Origin: Saccharicrinis sp963677655
Lineage (GTDB): Bacteria > Bacteroidota > Bacteroidia > Bacteroidales > Marinilabiliaceae
NCBI GenBank assembly: GCA_963677655.1
Contig: OY782088.1
Length of the DNA: 64,000 bases
Reading direction: 5' to 3' (one strand)
Shown: positions 1 to 8,305 of the stretch, piece by piece
Layout of the letters: the number at the start of each line of letters is the position of its first letter
Position numbering within the stretch: position 1 is the stretch's first letter
Translations under genes and position numbers: made by a program
Notes under the pieces: generated by a model
Seen by the model: only the letters and a program-made list of their open reading frames with translations
Databases searched by the model: none
What the model was told of the DNA's origin: nothing

Positions 1-317
1 AATTCCCGAGTGATAATGTAAATTCGTTAACTCTTGTAGGAGGATTTATTTTTACTCCGGAAGGTGATCCTGCTGTTAAAGCAAGAATAACTTTGATAAA
101 TAAAAAAGACGGCCATATTGAGGGATATTATCGTCCATCACCTAATACCGGAAAGTATATTTTTATAGTTCCTTCGGATACAGATTACAAAATGGAAATA
201 AATATGAAGGGATATAAATCGGTTTTGAATACCTTTAACATACCTGCAGGAAACTCGTATATAAGAAAAGAGCATACATTCTTTTTAGATCCAATTGTCA
301 TGGAAATTGATGAATAA
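1..317 (+). CDS. 3' end of PD40/regulatory-domain envelope protein (partial)
   Basis: The reading frame is open from base 3 to the stop at 315-317, so this is the C-terminal end of a gene that begins before the window; the first internal ATG, at 93, need not be its start. About 104 residues are visible. They contain a small beta-rich module with the motif EGYYRPSPNTGKY. The same motif appears in slightly changed form (EGEYRPNPETGKY) near the C-terminus of the next gene, so the two look like tandem relatives. Such modules resemble carboxypeptidase-regulatory-like domains found in Bacteroidota TPR/PD40 envelope proteins. The protein ends shortly after the module, with no OmpA domain visible. 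Function unknown. Confidence 0.7.
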   Translation, partial: FPSDNVNSLTLVGGFIFTPEGDPAVKARITLINKKDGHIEGYYRPSPNTGKYIFIVPSDTDYKMEINMKGYKSVLNTFNIPAGNSYIRKEHTFFLDPIVMEIDE

Positions 318-384
318 CACTCGTCTTCATAATATTTATCAATGAAGATTATTTATTCATCAAAGTTTTAGAACCTTTTTTGTG

Positions 385-392
385 TATTTTTG
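385..392 (+). promoter_or_regulatory. candidate -7 box (TAnnTTTG) for the TPR-PD40 gene
   Basis: TATTTTTG matches the Bacteroidota sigma-ABfr -7 consensus TAnnTTTG and lies 33 bases before the ATG at 426. No clear TTTG -33 element sits at the usual spacing, so this is a candidate only. Confidence 0.35.
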
Positions 393-425
393 CATTTTAG
401 CGCTTTTAAAACAATCCTGTAAATA

Positions 426-2336
426 ATGAACCGTTTAATTATCCTTTTAATATTAGTAATATCAACCAATTCTTTTGCTCAAACAAAACAAAACAATACT
501 ACTAAGCTATATCATGATGCAGTATCGTTATCTGAAGAAGGTAATTGTGAGAAAGCTATAGAACAATTTAAAAGAGTAGTTAAATTAGAACCGGATAATA
601 TTAATGCCCTTTACAATATAGGTTTTTGTTATCTAAACATCAACAACAGAGCTGACTCCGCCTCTGTTTACTTTAATAAAACCATTGAACATTTAACAAC
701 AGATCAATACTATTCTGAAATTGGTATAGATGCGTTTATGTCTCTTGCTAAATCATTTCAATTACAATACCGTTATCAGGACGGAATAGATACTTACAAT
801 AAAATCCTTAGCTTTATTGATGGAGAAAATACTATTCTAAAAGATGATATCAACATACAAATTGAAATCTGTAAAAATGGTATTAGTCTTATGAAAAATC
901 CAGTAAAATTAGAAGTCCATAATTTAGGGGAAAATATCAATTCTAAATACGATGACCACAGTCCATTAGTGAATGCTGATGAATCAATCCTTATTTTTAC
1001 TTCTAAGAAAAAATCTTCATATTCTACCATTATGGATGATGGACAGTTTTCAGAGAAAGTCTACTCTAGCACAAAAAACAATGAATGGAATAAAAATGAG
1101 ATAATAAAATCAATTGTTAAAAAGGACAGTCATGAATCAGGAGTTTGTCTATCAGCTGACGGCACTGAACTTTACATGCTTATCAGCAACATTGATGGGC
1201 AAAATCTATATATGAGTAATTTTGATGGAGAAACATGGAGTGAACCTTTCAAATTACCTAATGGCATAAATAGTCGTTACAATGAGACTCATGCTTCAAT
1301 TAACACCGAAAAATCCATTTTGTTTTTCACTAGTGACAGGAAAGGTGGATATGGAGGATTAGATATTTATTCTGTGCGAAAGCTACCTAACGGAGAGTGG
1401 GGAACACCAAAAAACCTGGGAGATAAAATAAACACTCCATACGATGAAGAAACACCTATGATTGGTCTGGATAATAAAACTCTCTATTTTAGTTCCGAAG
1501 GACATAATACAATGGGAAGTTTTGATATTTTTTATAGCAAAATGGAAATCGATAGTACTTGGTCTGATCCTGTTAATATGGGATATCCTATCAATACACC
1601 TGATGATGATTTCTTTTTTACTCCTACTGCCGCTGAAAATAAAGCCTATATATCATCTTCCAGATTTGATCAAAATTATGGTGGATCAGATATTTACTTA
1701 ATTGAATATGAAGAACCTTTTAAAAATAAACTTGCTGTTATAAAAGGTCAACTTAAAAACACTAAAGAAATAGGATGGGATGATGTTCGTATCTTTGTTA
1801 AAGAAGCAGGAACAGATAAGATAGAAGGTGAATATCGCCCAAATCCTGAGACAGGAAAATACTTATTGATTCTAGAAACAGAAAAGACTTATAATATAGA
1901 TTTTAAAGGTATAGGAGTAACTCCTAAAAACCTAGAATATTCAGTTAACACAAATATGGCCTATCATAAAACTTCCAATTCAATAAAAATGGATGATGTA
2001 TGGTTGGAAGTAAGTAGTCCAAATCAAAATATTAATGGTAATCATAAAGGAACCAAAATTACGTCGACAACAAAAATTGACACAAAAGAATTCCCTTATA
2101 CAGTTCAGTTTATTACATTAAAAAAGATAATTCCTAATCTTGAAATTTTCTCTATTGATGAAAATCAGATAAAAATATATAAGTGTAAAGATGGAAACAT
2201 CAGATATGTATTTGGTCAATACAAAAACTTTAAATCTGCTAAGAAAGCTAAAAATGAAATTATAAAAGCTACAGGATATGATGATCCTTTCGTTAGATAT
2301 TTTTGGCAGTTAAATAAAATGGAGGTAGAAGAATAA
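426..2336 (+). CDS. TPR-PD40 envelope protein with SPOR-like C-terminus
   Basis: A 636-residue exported protein. A signal peptide ends near residue 19 (NSFAQ). Residues about 25-150 form TPR-like helices, including a typical A-x-Y-N-I-G-F-C-Y-L block. Residues about 180-430 carry several PD40/WD40-like beta-propeller repeats (e.g. SILFFTSDRKGGYGGLDIYS and TLYFSSEGHNTMGSFDIF). A carboxypeptidase-regulatory-like module follows (EGEYRPNPETGKY). Residues about 557-636 have SPOR-like features: an initial YTVQF strand, then RYVFGQY, then A-rich helix and GYDDPFV. The order TPR-PD40-regulatory domain is that of PorE-type T9SS proteins, which end in OmpA; here a SPOR-like peptidoglycan-binding module seems to replace OmpA. 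Its stop is one base before the next start. The role in T9SS or envelope anchoring is inferred. Confidence 0.75.
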   Translation: MNRLIILLILVISTNSFAQTKQNNTTKLYHDAVSLSEEGNCEKAIEQFKRVVKLEPDNINALYNIGFCYLNINNRADSASVYFNKTIEHLTTDQYYSEIGIDAFMSLAKSFQLQYRYQDGIDTYNKILSFIDGENTILKDDINIQIEICKNGISLMKNPVKLEVHNLGENINSKYDDHSPLVNADESILIFTSKKKSSYSTIMDDGQFSEKVYSSTKNNEWNKNEIIKSIVKKDSHESGVCLSADGTELYMLISNIDGQNLYMSNFDGETWSEPFKLPNGINSRYNETHASINTEKSILFFTSDRKGGYGGLDIYSVRKLPNGEWGTPKNLGDKINTPYDEETPMIGLDNKTLYFSSEGHNTMGSFDIFYSKMEIDSTWSDPVNMGYPINTPDDDFFFTPTAAENKAYISSSRFDQNYGGSDIYLIEYEEPFKNKLAVIKGQLKNTKEIGWDDVRIFVKEAGTDKIEGEYRPNPETGKYLLILETEKTYNIDFKGIGVTPKNLEYSVNTNMAYHKTSNSIKMDDVWLEVSSPNQNINGNHKGTKITSTTKIDTKEFPYTVQFITLKKIIPNLEIFSIDENQIKIYKCKDGNIRYVFGQYKNFKSAKKAKNEIIKATGYDDPFVRYFWQLNKMEVEE

Positions 2337-2337
2337 A

Positions 2338-2853
2338 TTGGATAATAACGTAGCTTTAAGAGCAATTGAACCTGAGGACATTGATATTTTATATCAATGG
2401 GAAAATGACATGGAACTATGGATTGTTTCAGACACTCAAAAACCATTTTCTCGTCATCAGTTAAAGCAATATATTAAAGGAATTAACCTTGACATTTACC
2501 AATCTAAAGAACTAAGGTTAATGATTGAAACAGAAGAGGAAAATCCTACTCTTGTAGGAATGATAGATTTATTTGATTTTGATCCCTACCACAACAGAGC
2601 CGGAGTTGGTATCATGTTAAACAAAGAATTTGAAGGGAAAGGATACGCCTCTCAGGCATTGGAATTATTTATCAATTATTGTTTTAATACCCTGGGTATT
2701 TTTCAATTGTATAGCTCGATCACATGCACCAACACAAAAAGTATAAAATTGTTTGAAAAACATGGTTTCATTAAAACAGGTGTTCGTAAAAAGTGGAGAA
2801 AAATAGGAAGGGAATATTATGATGAATTATTTTATCAATTAATCAGCGAATAA
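2338..2853 (+). CDS. GNAT-family N-acetyltransferase
   Basis: A 171-residue acetyltransferase of the RimJ/SpeG-like GNAT type, transferring an acetyl group from acetyl-CoA to an amine. The N-terminal block LRAIEPEDIDILYQWEND, the central strand VGMIDLFDFDP, the acetyl-CoA loop GKGYASQAL and the late motif NTKSIKLFEKHGF are characteristic of the family. The only plausible start is TTG at 2338, because the first downstream ATG would remove the first beta strand. A GGAGG lies 12 bases before it, and the upstream stop is one base away, so translation is probably coupled to the TPR-PD40 gene. The substrate cannot be told from sequence. The 3' end overlaps the convergent nuclease-domain gene by 15 bases. 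Confidence 0.88.
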   Translation: MDNNVALRAIEPEDIDILYQWENDMELWIVSDTQKPFSRHQLKQYIKGINLDIYQSKELRLMIETEEENPTLVGMIDLFDFDPYHNRAGVGIMLNKEFEGKGYASQALELFINYCFNTLGIFQLYSSITCTNTKSIKLFEKHGFIKTGVRKKWRKIGREYYDELFYQLISE

Positions 2854-3312
2854 GAGATGTTTCTTTAATTGCTGATAACTTGGAATATCCTCTAAAAAAT
2901 TATATTGCCTTCCATCTTTATTTAATAATGCACAATAGTGTTTCTTTCCATTAGTTACACAGATTAACCTTGTTTTTAATTGAATATTATATCTGGCAAC
3001 CTGATCAAAAACCTGGTTCGTAATCTTAACTTTAGGGGCCTTACATTCCACTACTAATATTGGTTTTCGTTGAGTACTATATGAAACTATATCTGCTCGC
3101 TGTGAGAGCCCATTAATATTTACTTTCGTCTCTACGGCCATTAATGATGCAGGAAATTCTTTAAACCCTATTAAATAGGCAATAAAATTCTGGCGAACCC
3201 ATTCTTCAGGAGTTAACTTTACCATCTTTTTACGAATTCCATCAAAGATCATTCTTTTCCCATCTATCTCCTTAATTGTAAAATTAAATGCTGGTAAATT
3301 GAGTTCTTCCAT
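2839..3312 (-). CDS. stand-alone HsdR-N-type nuclease domain protein
   Basis: A 157-residue protein consisting almost entirely of a type I restriction R-subunit N-terminal (HSDR_N-like) fold. The PD-(D/E)xK nuclease signature is visible as VETKVN, then RADIVSY (Asp), then LVVECKAP (Glu-x-Lys). There is no helicase/translocase part and no HsdM or HsdS neighbour, so it is not a working type I restriction system. The opposite-strand GNAT gene overlaps its 3' end by 15 bases. It sits close to AMP nucleosidase and holA, suggesting a housekeeping DNA role rather than a defence island. Function is unproven. Confidence 0.78.
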   Translation of the reverse strand: MEELNLPAFNFTIKEIDGKRMIFDGIRKKMVKLTPEEWVRQNFIAYLIGFKEFPASLMAVETKVNINGLSQRADIVSYSTQRKPILVVECKAPKVKITNQVFDQVARYNIQLKTRLICVTNGKKHYCALLNKDGRQYNFLEDIPSYQQLKKHLLFAD

Positions 3313-3487
3313 ATTATGATTTTGTGCAAATATAATTCAATTTAAAACAAATCTGACTTAACAAACTATTTACTGATTTGAACTTTTGAAATATAAATTA
3401 AACAAGACACAGTAAACTACGGTTATATTCAATAATGATAAAACCTTTTTGTTATTTTTATGAAATTTAATACCCAAATACAAACAC

Positions 3488-4264
3488 ATGAAGACAAAAA
3501 AAGATATAGTTGAAAATTGGCTACCCAGATATACAGCAAGAAAACTTGAAGATTTTACTTCTCATATATTACTTACAAACTTTCAACATTATGTAGATTT
3601 ATTTGCTGAATGGCATAATGTTCCTGTTGTTGGTGAAGATCATAATATGCCCAATGCAAGTGCTGATGGTATTACTATTATAAATTTTGGAATGGGAAGT
3701 CCAAATGCTGCCACGGTAATGGATTTATTAAGTGCGATACAACCACAAGCTGTTTTATTTTTGGGAAAATGTGGCGGTTTAAAGAAAAAAAACCAACTGG
3801 GTGATTTAATAATTCCAATAGCTGCAATAAGAAACGAAGGAACTTCTGATGATTATTTACCGGCTGAAGTCCCTGCTCTTCCTGCATTTAGTCTACAAAG
3901 AGCAGTTTCAACAACAATAAGAGATAATGCCAGAGATTATTGGACTGGAACTGTATTTACAACCAACAAAAGAGTATGGGAGTATGATGAACGATTTAAG
4001 AAATACCTGGAAAAAACACGAGCTATGGCTATTGATATGGAGACTGCAACAATTTTTACTGTTGGTTTTGCCAACGAAATACCTACAGGTGCACTTTTAT
4101 TAGTTTCTGACCAACCAATGATTTCTGCGGGAATTAAAACGGCAGAAAGTGACAAAAAGGTCACAAAAGAATATGTTAACCAACACCTTCAAATAGGAAT
4201 TGACTCCTTAAAAGAAATTTTGCATGGTGGAAAATCAGTTAAACACCTTCTGTTTGATAATTAG
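3488..4264 (+). CDS. amn: AMP nucleosidase
   Basis: A 258-residue enzyme of the nucleoside phosphorylase/hydrolase superfamily, short form of AMP nucleosidase common in Bacteroidota; it would split AMP into adenine and ribose 5-phosphate. Visible family features are the glycine-rich GMGSPNAATVMDLL, the strand-loop VLFLGKCGGLKKK, the GDLIIPIAAIR segment, and the purine/ribose-binding AIDMETATIF (Glu of the MET motif). LLVSDQPM is the late catalytic segment with Asp. The length is about half that of the E. coli enzyme, whose N-terminal regulatory domain is absent. It is monocistronic or followed by holA, which has its own promoter. Confidence 0.88.
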   Translation: MKTKKDIVENWLPRYTARKLEDFTSHILLTNFQHYVDLFAEWHNVPVVGEDHNMPNASADGITIINFGMGSPNAATVMDLLSAIQPQAVLFLGKCGGLKKKNQLGDLIIPIAAIRNEGTSDDYLPAEVPALPAFSLQRAVSTTIRDNARDYWTGTVFTTNKRVWEYDERFKKYLEKTRAMAIDMETATIFTVGFANEIPTGALLLVSDQPMISAGIKTAESDKKVTKEYVNQHLQIGIDSLKEILHGGKSVKHLLFDN

Positions 4265-4282
4265 TGATTAATTGTAATTTTG
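4253..4282 (+). promoter_or_regulatory. sigma-ABfr-type promoter for holA
   Basis: TTTG at 4253-4256 is followed after 18 bases by TAATTTTG at 4275-4282. This fits the Bacteroidota promoter (TTTG, 18-21 bases, TAnnTTTG). It overlaps the last codons of the AMP nucleosidase gene and lies 18 bases before the holA ATG, giving a short leader. Confidence 0.6.
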
Positions 4283-4300
4283 CAGCAAAGTAAATAAAAT

Positions 4301-5305
4301 ATGACCGAGTTTCAACAAATAATGGCGAGCTTGAAAAATCGCCAATTTAAACCTATTTATTTTTTAATGGGTGAAGAAACCTATTACATTGATGAAATTA
4401 CTAATTACATTATTGACAATGTTTTAACTGAAGAAGAAAAGGGATTTAATCAAACCATATATTATGGAAAGGATGTTGATGCTGCAACAGTTGTTATGGC
4501 AGCTCGACGATATCCAATGATGGCTCAACACCAGGTTGTTGTAGTAAAAGAAGCTCAATATTTAGATAAGATAGAAGAACTTCAACATTATGCTGTTTCC
4601 CCATTATCTTCCACAATATTAGTAATTAACTACAAGTATAAAACTCTTGACAAAAGAAAGAAACTTGGTACTATATTAAAAAAATCAAATTGCATTTTTG
4701 AGTTTAAAAAGCTTTACGACAATCAAATTTCAGCATGGATTACTGGTTATCTTAAAGAATCAGGAATGTCAATTGACATGAAGGCAAGTGCCCTACTTGC
4801 AGATTCTTTAGGAACTGATCTTTCTAAAATAGTTAAAGAACTTGATAAATTACAAGTTGCTATTGGCAAAGATGTAAAACACATTACACCTGAACATATT
4901 GAAAAGAACATTGGTCTTAGTAAAGATTATAATAGTTTTGAGTTACAAAAAGCTATAATTAATAAAGATGTACTAAAGGCTAATAAAATCATTAAAGTAT
5001 TTGCTAAAAACCCTAAAGATCATCCAATACAAGCTACTATCACCGTTTTGTTTAATTATTTTTCAAAATTGATGATATATTATTACCTGGCAGATAAGGG
5101 AAAAGCAAATGTTGCTAAAGAATTAAGTATTAATCCTTTTTTTGTTCAAGATTATACGCTGGGAGCACGAAACTATTCCGCACGTAAAGTTGTTGCAATA
5201 ATATCTATTCTTCGAGAATACGATATGAAAAGCAAAGGTTTTAACAATGTATCTGCAGATATGGGAGACCTTTTAAAAGAAATGATCTTTAAGATCACGC
5301 ATTAA
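4301..5305 (+). CDS. holA: DNA polymerase III subunit delta (HolA)
   Basis: A 334-residue clamp-loader subunit that opens the sliding clamp in the DNA polymerase III holoenzyme. The N-terminus (PIYFLMGEETYYIDEITNYI) is the typical HolA start, a degenerate AAA+ fold without a Walker A. The middle has the family pattern with DNQISAWITGYLKESG, ADSLGTDLSKIVKELDKL and IGLSKDYNSFELQKAI, followed by an all-helical C-terminal domain. Length is normal. It begins a likely operon with the rhomboid, phosphatase and aminotransferase genes (gaps of 29, 17 and 5 bases) and has its own promoter. Confidence 0.93.
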   Translation: MTEFQQIMASLKNRQFKPIYFLMGEETYYIDEITNYIIDNVLTEEEKGFNQTIYYGKDVDAATVVMAARRYPMMAQHQVVVVKEAQYLDKIEELQHYAVSPLSSTILVINYKYKTLDKRKKLGTILKKSNCIFEFKKLYDNQISAWITGYLKESGMSIDMKASALLADSLGTDLSKIVKELDKLQVAIGKDVKHITPEHIEKNIGLSKDYNSFELQKAIINKDVLKANKIIKVFAKNPKDHPIQATITVLFNYFSKLMIYYYLADKGKANVAKELSINPFFVQDYTLGARNYSARKVVAIISILREYDMKSKGFNNVSADMGDLLKEMIFKITH

Positions 5306-5334
5306 TATTATTCAATCATATAAACCTCATTTTA

Positions 5335-5949
5335 ATGAATGTTCTTATAATTTTAATTGGAGCCATTGTTATATTTAGTGTAATGGCATTTAGTCAAACT
5401 ACACTTTTATACCGCTATCAATTCAATGCTTATCAAATTATACATCGAAAGCAATATATCCGTCTTATATCTCATGGTTTTTTACATGGTAGTTGGACTC
5501 ATTTATTAGTAAACATGTTTGTCCTCTATTCATTCGGAAGAGCAGTTATCTATCATTTTAATTATGCATTTCCAGGTAGAGGCATCGTAATGTTTTTGCT
5601 ATTGTTTTTTTCATCCCTAATATTTTCCAGTCTATATTCTTTATTTAAGGAAAAAGATAATCCTCACTACAATGCAATAGGAGCTTCAGGTGCTGTATCC
5701 GCGGTAGTTTTTGCTTCCATTTTTTTTAGTCCATATAGCATGTTATACCTTTTCATGGCCATTCCTGTTCCCGGAATTGTATTTGGAGTTGGATATTTGA
5801 TATACTCTAGAATGATGGCACAAAAAAACGTGGATAATATTGGGCATGATGCTCACTTTTGGGGTGCTGTCTTTGGTTTTATTTTTCCTATTCTTTATAA
5901 ACCATCTTTATTCCTGGATTTTATTCACGAATTAATTCCTTTTTTATAA
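5335..5949 (+). CDS. rhomboid-family intramembrane serine protease
   Basis: A 204-residue integral membrane protein with about six hydrophobic helices. The rhomboid signatures are HGFLHGSWTHLLVNM (residues about 47-61), the catalytic serine in GASGA (Ser118) and the catalytic histidine in HDAHFWGAVFG (His174). It cleaves transmembrane substrates within the bilayer; the substrate is unknown. It has no added cytoplasmic domain. It lies in the holA operon, with no functional link apparent. Confidence 0.9.
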   Translation: MNVLIILIGAIVIFSVMAFSQTTLLYRYQFNAYQIIHRKQYIRLISHGFLHGSWTHLLVNMFVLYSFGRAVIYHFNYAFPGRGIVMFLLLFFSSLIFSSLYSLFKEKDNPHYNAIGASGAVSAVVFASIFFSPYSMLYLFMAIPVPGIVFGVGYLIYSRMMAQKNVDNIGHDAHFWGAVFGFIFPILYKPSLFLDFIHELIPFL

Positions 5950-5966
5950 TCGCATAAATATAAAAA

Positions 5967-6461
5967 ATGAATAAAGCTGTATTTATTGATAGAGATGGAG
6001 TAATTAACAGTGATGAAGGGCATTACTATGTTTATAAAGTTGAAGATTTTGTATTTAATCCGCAAGTTGAAGCATCATTATCATTATTAAAACAAAATGG
6101 TTTTAAGCTAATCATGATTACTAATCAAGGAGGTGTTGCTAAAGGAGAATATACAGAACACGATATTTCATTGGTACATGATTACATGCAAACTCATCTT
6201 GATAAACACAATGCAGAATTTGATGCCATATATTATTGTCCTCATCACGATGCAGTTTCTGAATGCGACTGCAGGAAACCAAAACCTGGAATGATTCTGA
6301 ACGCTGTTAAGGATTTTAATATAGATTTAGAGCATTCCTATTTAATTGGAGATTCAAAAAGAGATATAGAAGCAGGAGTTGCTGCTGGAGTAAAACAATG
6401 CTTTAAAGTAGAAAAGAATACATCAATCTATAACATTGCAAAACAAATCATCGACTTATAA
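5967..6461 (+). CDS. HAD-IIIA phosphatase, GmhB/histidinol-phosphatase type
   Basis: A 164-residue HAD hydrolase. Residues 8 and 10 of FIDRDGVIN are the nucleophile and acid/base aspartates; ITNQGG is motif II, and IGDSKRDIEAG is motif IV. A zinc loop C91-x-H93...C100-x-C102 (CPHH...CDCRKPKPGM) is typical of D-glycero-D-manno-heptose 1,7-bisphosphate 7-phosphatase and related histidinol phosphatases. The likely job is making ADP-heptose precursors for lipopolysaccharide, but other sugar phosphates are possible because no other heptose genes lie nearby. It is 17 bases after the rhomboid gene and 5 bases before the aminotransferase. Confidence 0.85.
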   Translation: MNKAVFIDRDGVINSDEGHYYVYKVEDFVFNPQVEASLSLLKQNGFKLIMITNQGGVAKGEYTEHDISLVHDYMQTHLDKHNAEFDAIYYCPHHDAVSECDCRKPKPGMILNAVKDFNIDLEHSYLIGDSKRDIEAGVAAGVKQCFKVEKNTSIYNIAKQIIDL

Positions 6462-6466
6462 TTAAA

Positions 6467-7318
6467 ATGAATTCCTTTGTAAACTTTAACGGAAAGACAT
6501 ATCCATCAACTCAAGTTCCTGTTGGTTACAATAACAGAGCCTTTAAATATGGCGACTCGTTTTTTGAAACCATAAGAACCAATGGACAATATCCCATATC
6601 TTTTGATCTTCACTATAAAAGAATCAGAAAAGCAATGATTAGTCTTAAACTGGATTTAGCCTCTATACCAACTGAAGATGACTTACTGGATTTGATTGTA
6701 AAGCTGATTCAAAAACATAAAATATTTGAAGCTTGCAGGGTTAGGATTGAGTTTTTTAGAAGTGGTGAAGGATTATATACTCCAACTGAAAACAAGGCAA
6801 ATTTCCTTATTGAAATCTCTAAATTAAACAGCTCAAAATTTGAATTAAACACAAAAGGATTACTTTTATCTATTTACTCTGAAATGAAGAAAACCTACAA
6901 TCCGGTTTCTTATTTCAAATGTGGAAATTCAATTCATTATATTTTAGCTGCTCTTAATAAAAAACAAGATCAAGTTGATGATTGTCTTTTGATCAACGAT
7001 AAAAATAAAATCATTGAAGCCTCCAGTTCCAATCTATTTTGGATAAAAGATAACATTGTATATACTGCTTCTGTATTTACAGGGTGTGTTGATGGTATTA
7101 TGCGCCACACAGTGATCAACCTTATCAAACAAAATAATCAGTTAAAATTAGAAGAATGCAACGGTGCTTCTAAAGAAGATTTATTAAATGCTGATGAGAT
7201 TTTTATTACTAATGCAATACAAGGTATTCAATGGGTTGTTGGTTTTAATGAAAGAAGATATTTTAATTACAAAACAAAAGAACTATTGAACAACCTGAAT
7301 AATTATATTCTTCAATAA
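6467..7318 (+). CDS. class IV PLP aminotransferase / aminodeoxychorismate-lyase-like
   Basis: A 283-residue pyridoxal-phosphate enzyme of fold type IV (IlvE/PabC/Dat family). The N-terminal NNRAFKYGDSFFETIR is the usual start of the family. The candidate PLP lysine lies in YFKCGN, followed by the conserved DCLLINDKNKIIEASSSNLFW (split here by convention at Glu/Asn of E-x-S-S-S-N). The C-terminal part has DGIMRHTVI and EIFITNAIQGIQWV, close to the PabC lyase pattern. It could supply 4-aminobenzoate for folate or act on branched-chain or D-amino acids; context does not decide. It ends the holA cluster; the IS21 element is inserted about 185 bases downstream. Confidence 0.82.
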   Translation: MNSFVNFNGKTYPSTQVPVGYNNRAFKYGDSFFETIRTNGQYPISFDLHYKRIRKAMISLKLDLASIPTEDDLLDLIVKLIQKHKIFEACRVRIEFFRSGEGLYTPTENKANFLIEISKLNSSKFELNTKGLLLSIYSEMKKTYNPVSYFKCGNSIHYILAALNKKQDQVDDCLLINDKNKIIEASSSNLFWIKDNIVYTASVFTGCVDGIMRHTVINLIKQNNQLKLEECNGASKEDLLNADEIFITNAIQGIQWVVGFNERRYFNYKTKELLNNLNNYILQ

Positions 7319-7501
7319 ACAGGATTCTGTAATATTCCTATATGCCAAAAGTTCTTAGCAATCTATAGATTTGTTCATTTCTGTCAACCGGTATAGTTTT
7401 CTGAGCTGTAAATCACCTTTTACTATTCTAACTTCTACCTTGCAACCATTTTCTTTATTATACTATATTGATAATCAAATGATCGTATGATATAACTAGA
7501 T

Positions 7502-7553
7502 ATTCCGGTGATGTTGACCCCTCATTCCGGTCATATTGACCCCCTTGGATTTG
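7502..7553. repeat. IS21 left-end repeated sites
   Basis: Two direct repeats spaced 22 bases apart, each ending in TTGACCCC. The inner one continues CCCCTTGGATTT, which is the exact inverse of AAATCCAAGGGG at the right end (9916-9927). IS21 ends typically carry several transposase-binding repeats. Confidence 0.75.
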
Positions 7554-7582
7554 GGTAACTAAAAATGATCAGTGTGACAAAA

Positions 7583-8302
7583 TTACATTATTTTTCTAAG
7601 ACTTTCTCCTTTAAGCTCTATTCTATGTGAAGTATGCACAAGCCTATCTAAAATAGCATCAGCAATTGTAGCTTCTCCAATGATATCAAACCAGCTTGCT
7701 ACTGGTAATTGACTTACAATAACAGTAGCAGCACGAGCATGGCGATCTTCTACTATTTCCATTAAATCCATTTGATGTTGTTTCTCAAGATGAGTTAATC
7801 CAAAGTCATCAAGTATTAACAAGCAGGTTTTTGATATTTTATTCATGAACTGGTGGATTGAACCTTCAATACGAGCCATTTTGGTTTGCTGCAACAATTT
7901 CTGAACATTGAAGTATGCTACTTTATAACCTTGTGCACATGCGTGATGTCCTAAAGCTGAAGATATAAAACTCTTGCCACATCCAGTAGCTCCTGTAATT
8001 AAAACAGATTCTCCTTTAGAGATATAATCACCTGTTGCTAAGGTTGTAATTAAGGACTTGTTTAATCCTCTGGTTGCATCATACTTTAATTCTTCTAATG
8101 AGGCTTGGTACCTAAAGCGGGCAGTCTTTCTGAGTCTGTCGAAACGACGATTTTCTCTGTCCTGAAGCTCAGCTTGCAAAAGTATTTCAATACCTTCATT
8201 CAATGATAGATCATTGTTTTTTCTGGTTTCTAACATTGCATTCCAACCTTTTTTAAAGCCATACAGACGCAATTGTGATAATTGATTTTCGATATTCTCC
8301 AT
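7583..8302 (-). CDS. istB: IS21 helper ATPase IstB
   Basis: A 239-residue AAA+ ATPase that helps the IstA transposase choose and capture target DNA. Walker A is GATGCGKS (residues 104-111) and Walker B lies in LLILDDFGLTHL. The SQLPVASWFDIIGEATIADAILDRL block with its arginine is typical of IstB/DnaC-like proteins. Length is normal and no frameshift is seen. Its start is 3 bases beyond the istA stop, so it is translated from the same mRNA. Confidence 0.95.
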   Translation of the reverse strand: MENIENQLSQLRLYGFKKGWNAMLETRKNNDLSLNEGIEILLQAELQDRENRRFDRLRKTARFRYQASLEELKYDATRGLNKSLITTLATGDYISKGESVLITGATGCGKSFISSALGHHACAQGYKVAYFNVQKLLQQTKMARIEGSIHQFMNKISKTCLLILDDFGLTHLEKQHQMDLMEIVEDRHARAATVIVSQLPVASWFDIIGEATIADAILDRLVHTSHRIELKGESLRKIM

Positions 8303-8305
8303 TAT

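Noticed and set aside
2839..3312. Possible type I restriction-modification system
   Set aside because: Only the R-subunit N-terminal nuclease fold is present; HsdM, HsdS and the helicase part are missing.
7330..7450. About 35 open minus-strand codons beside the IS21 left end, possibly a gene cut by the insertion
   Set aside because: There is no start codon or recognisable protein, and no matching remainder is found at the right end of the element.
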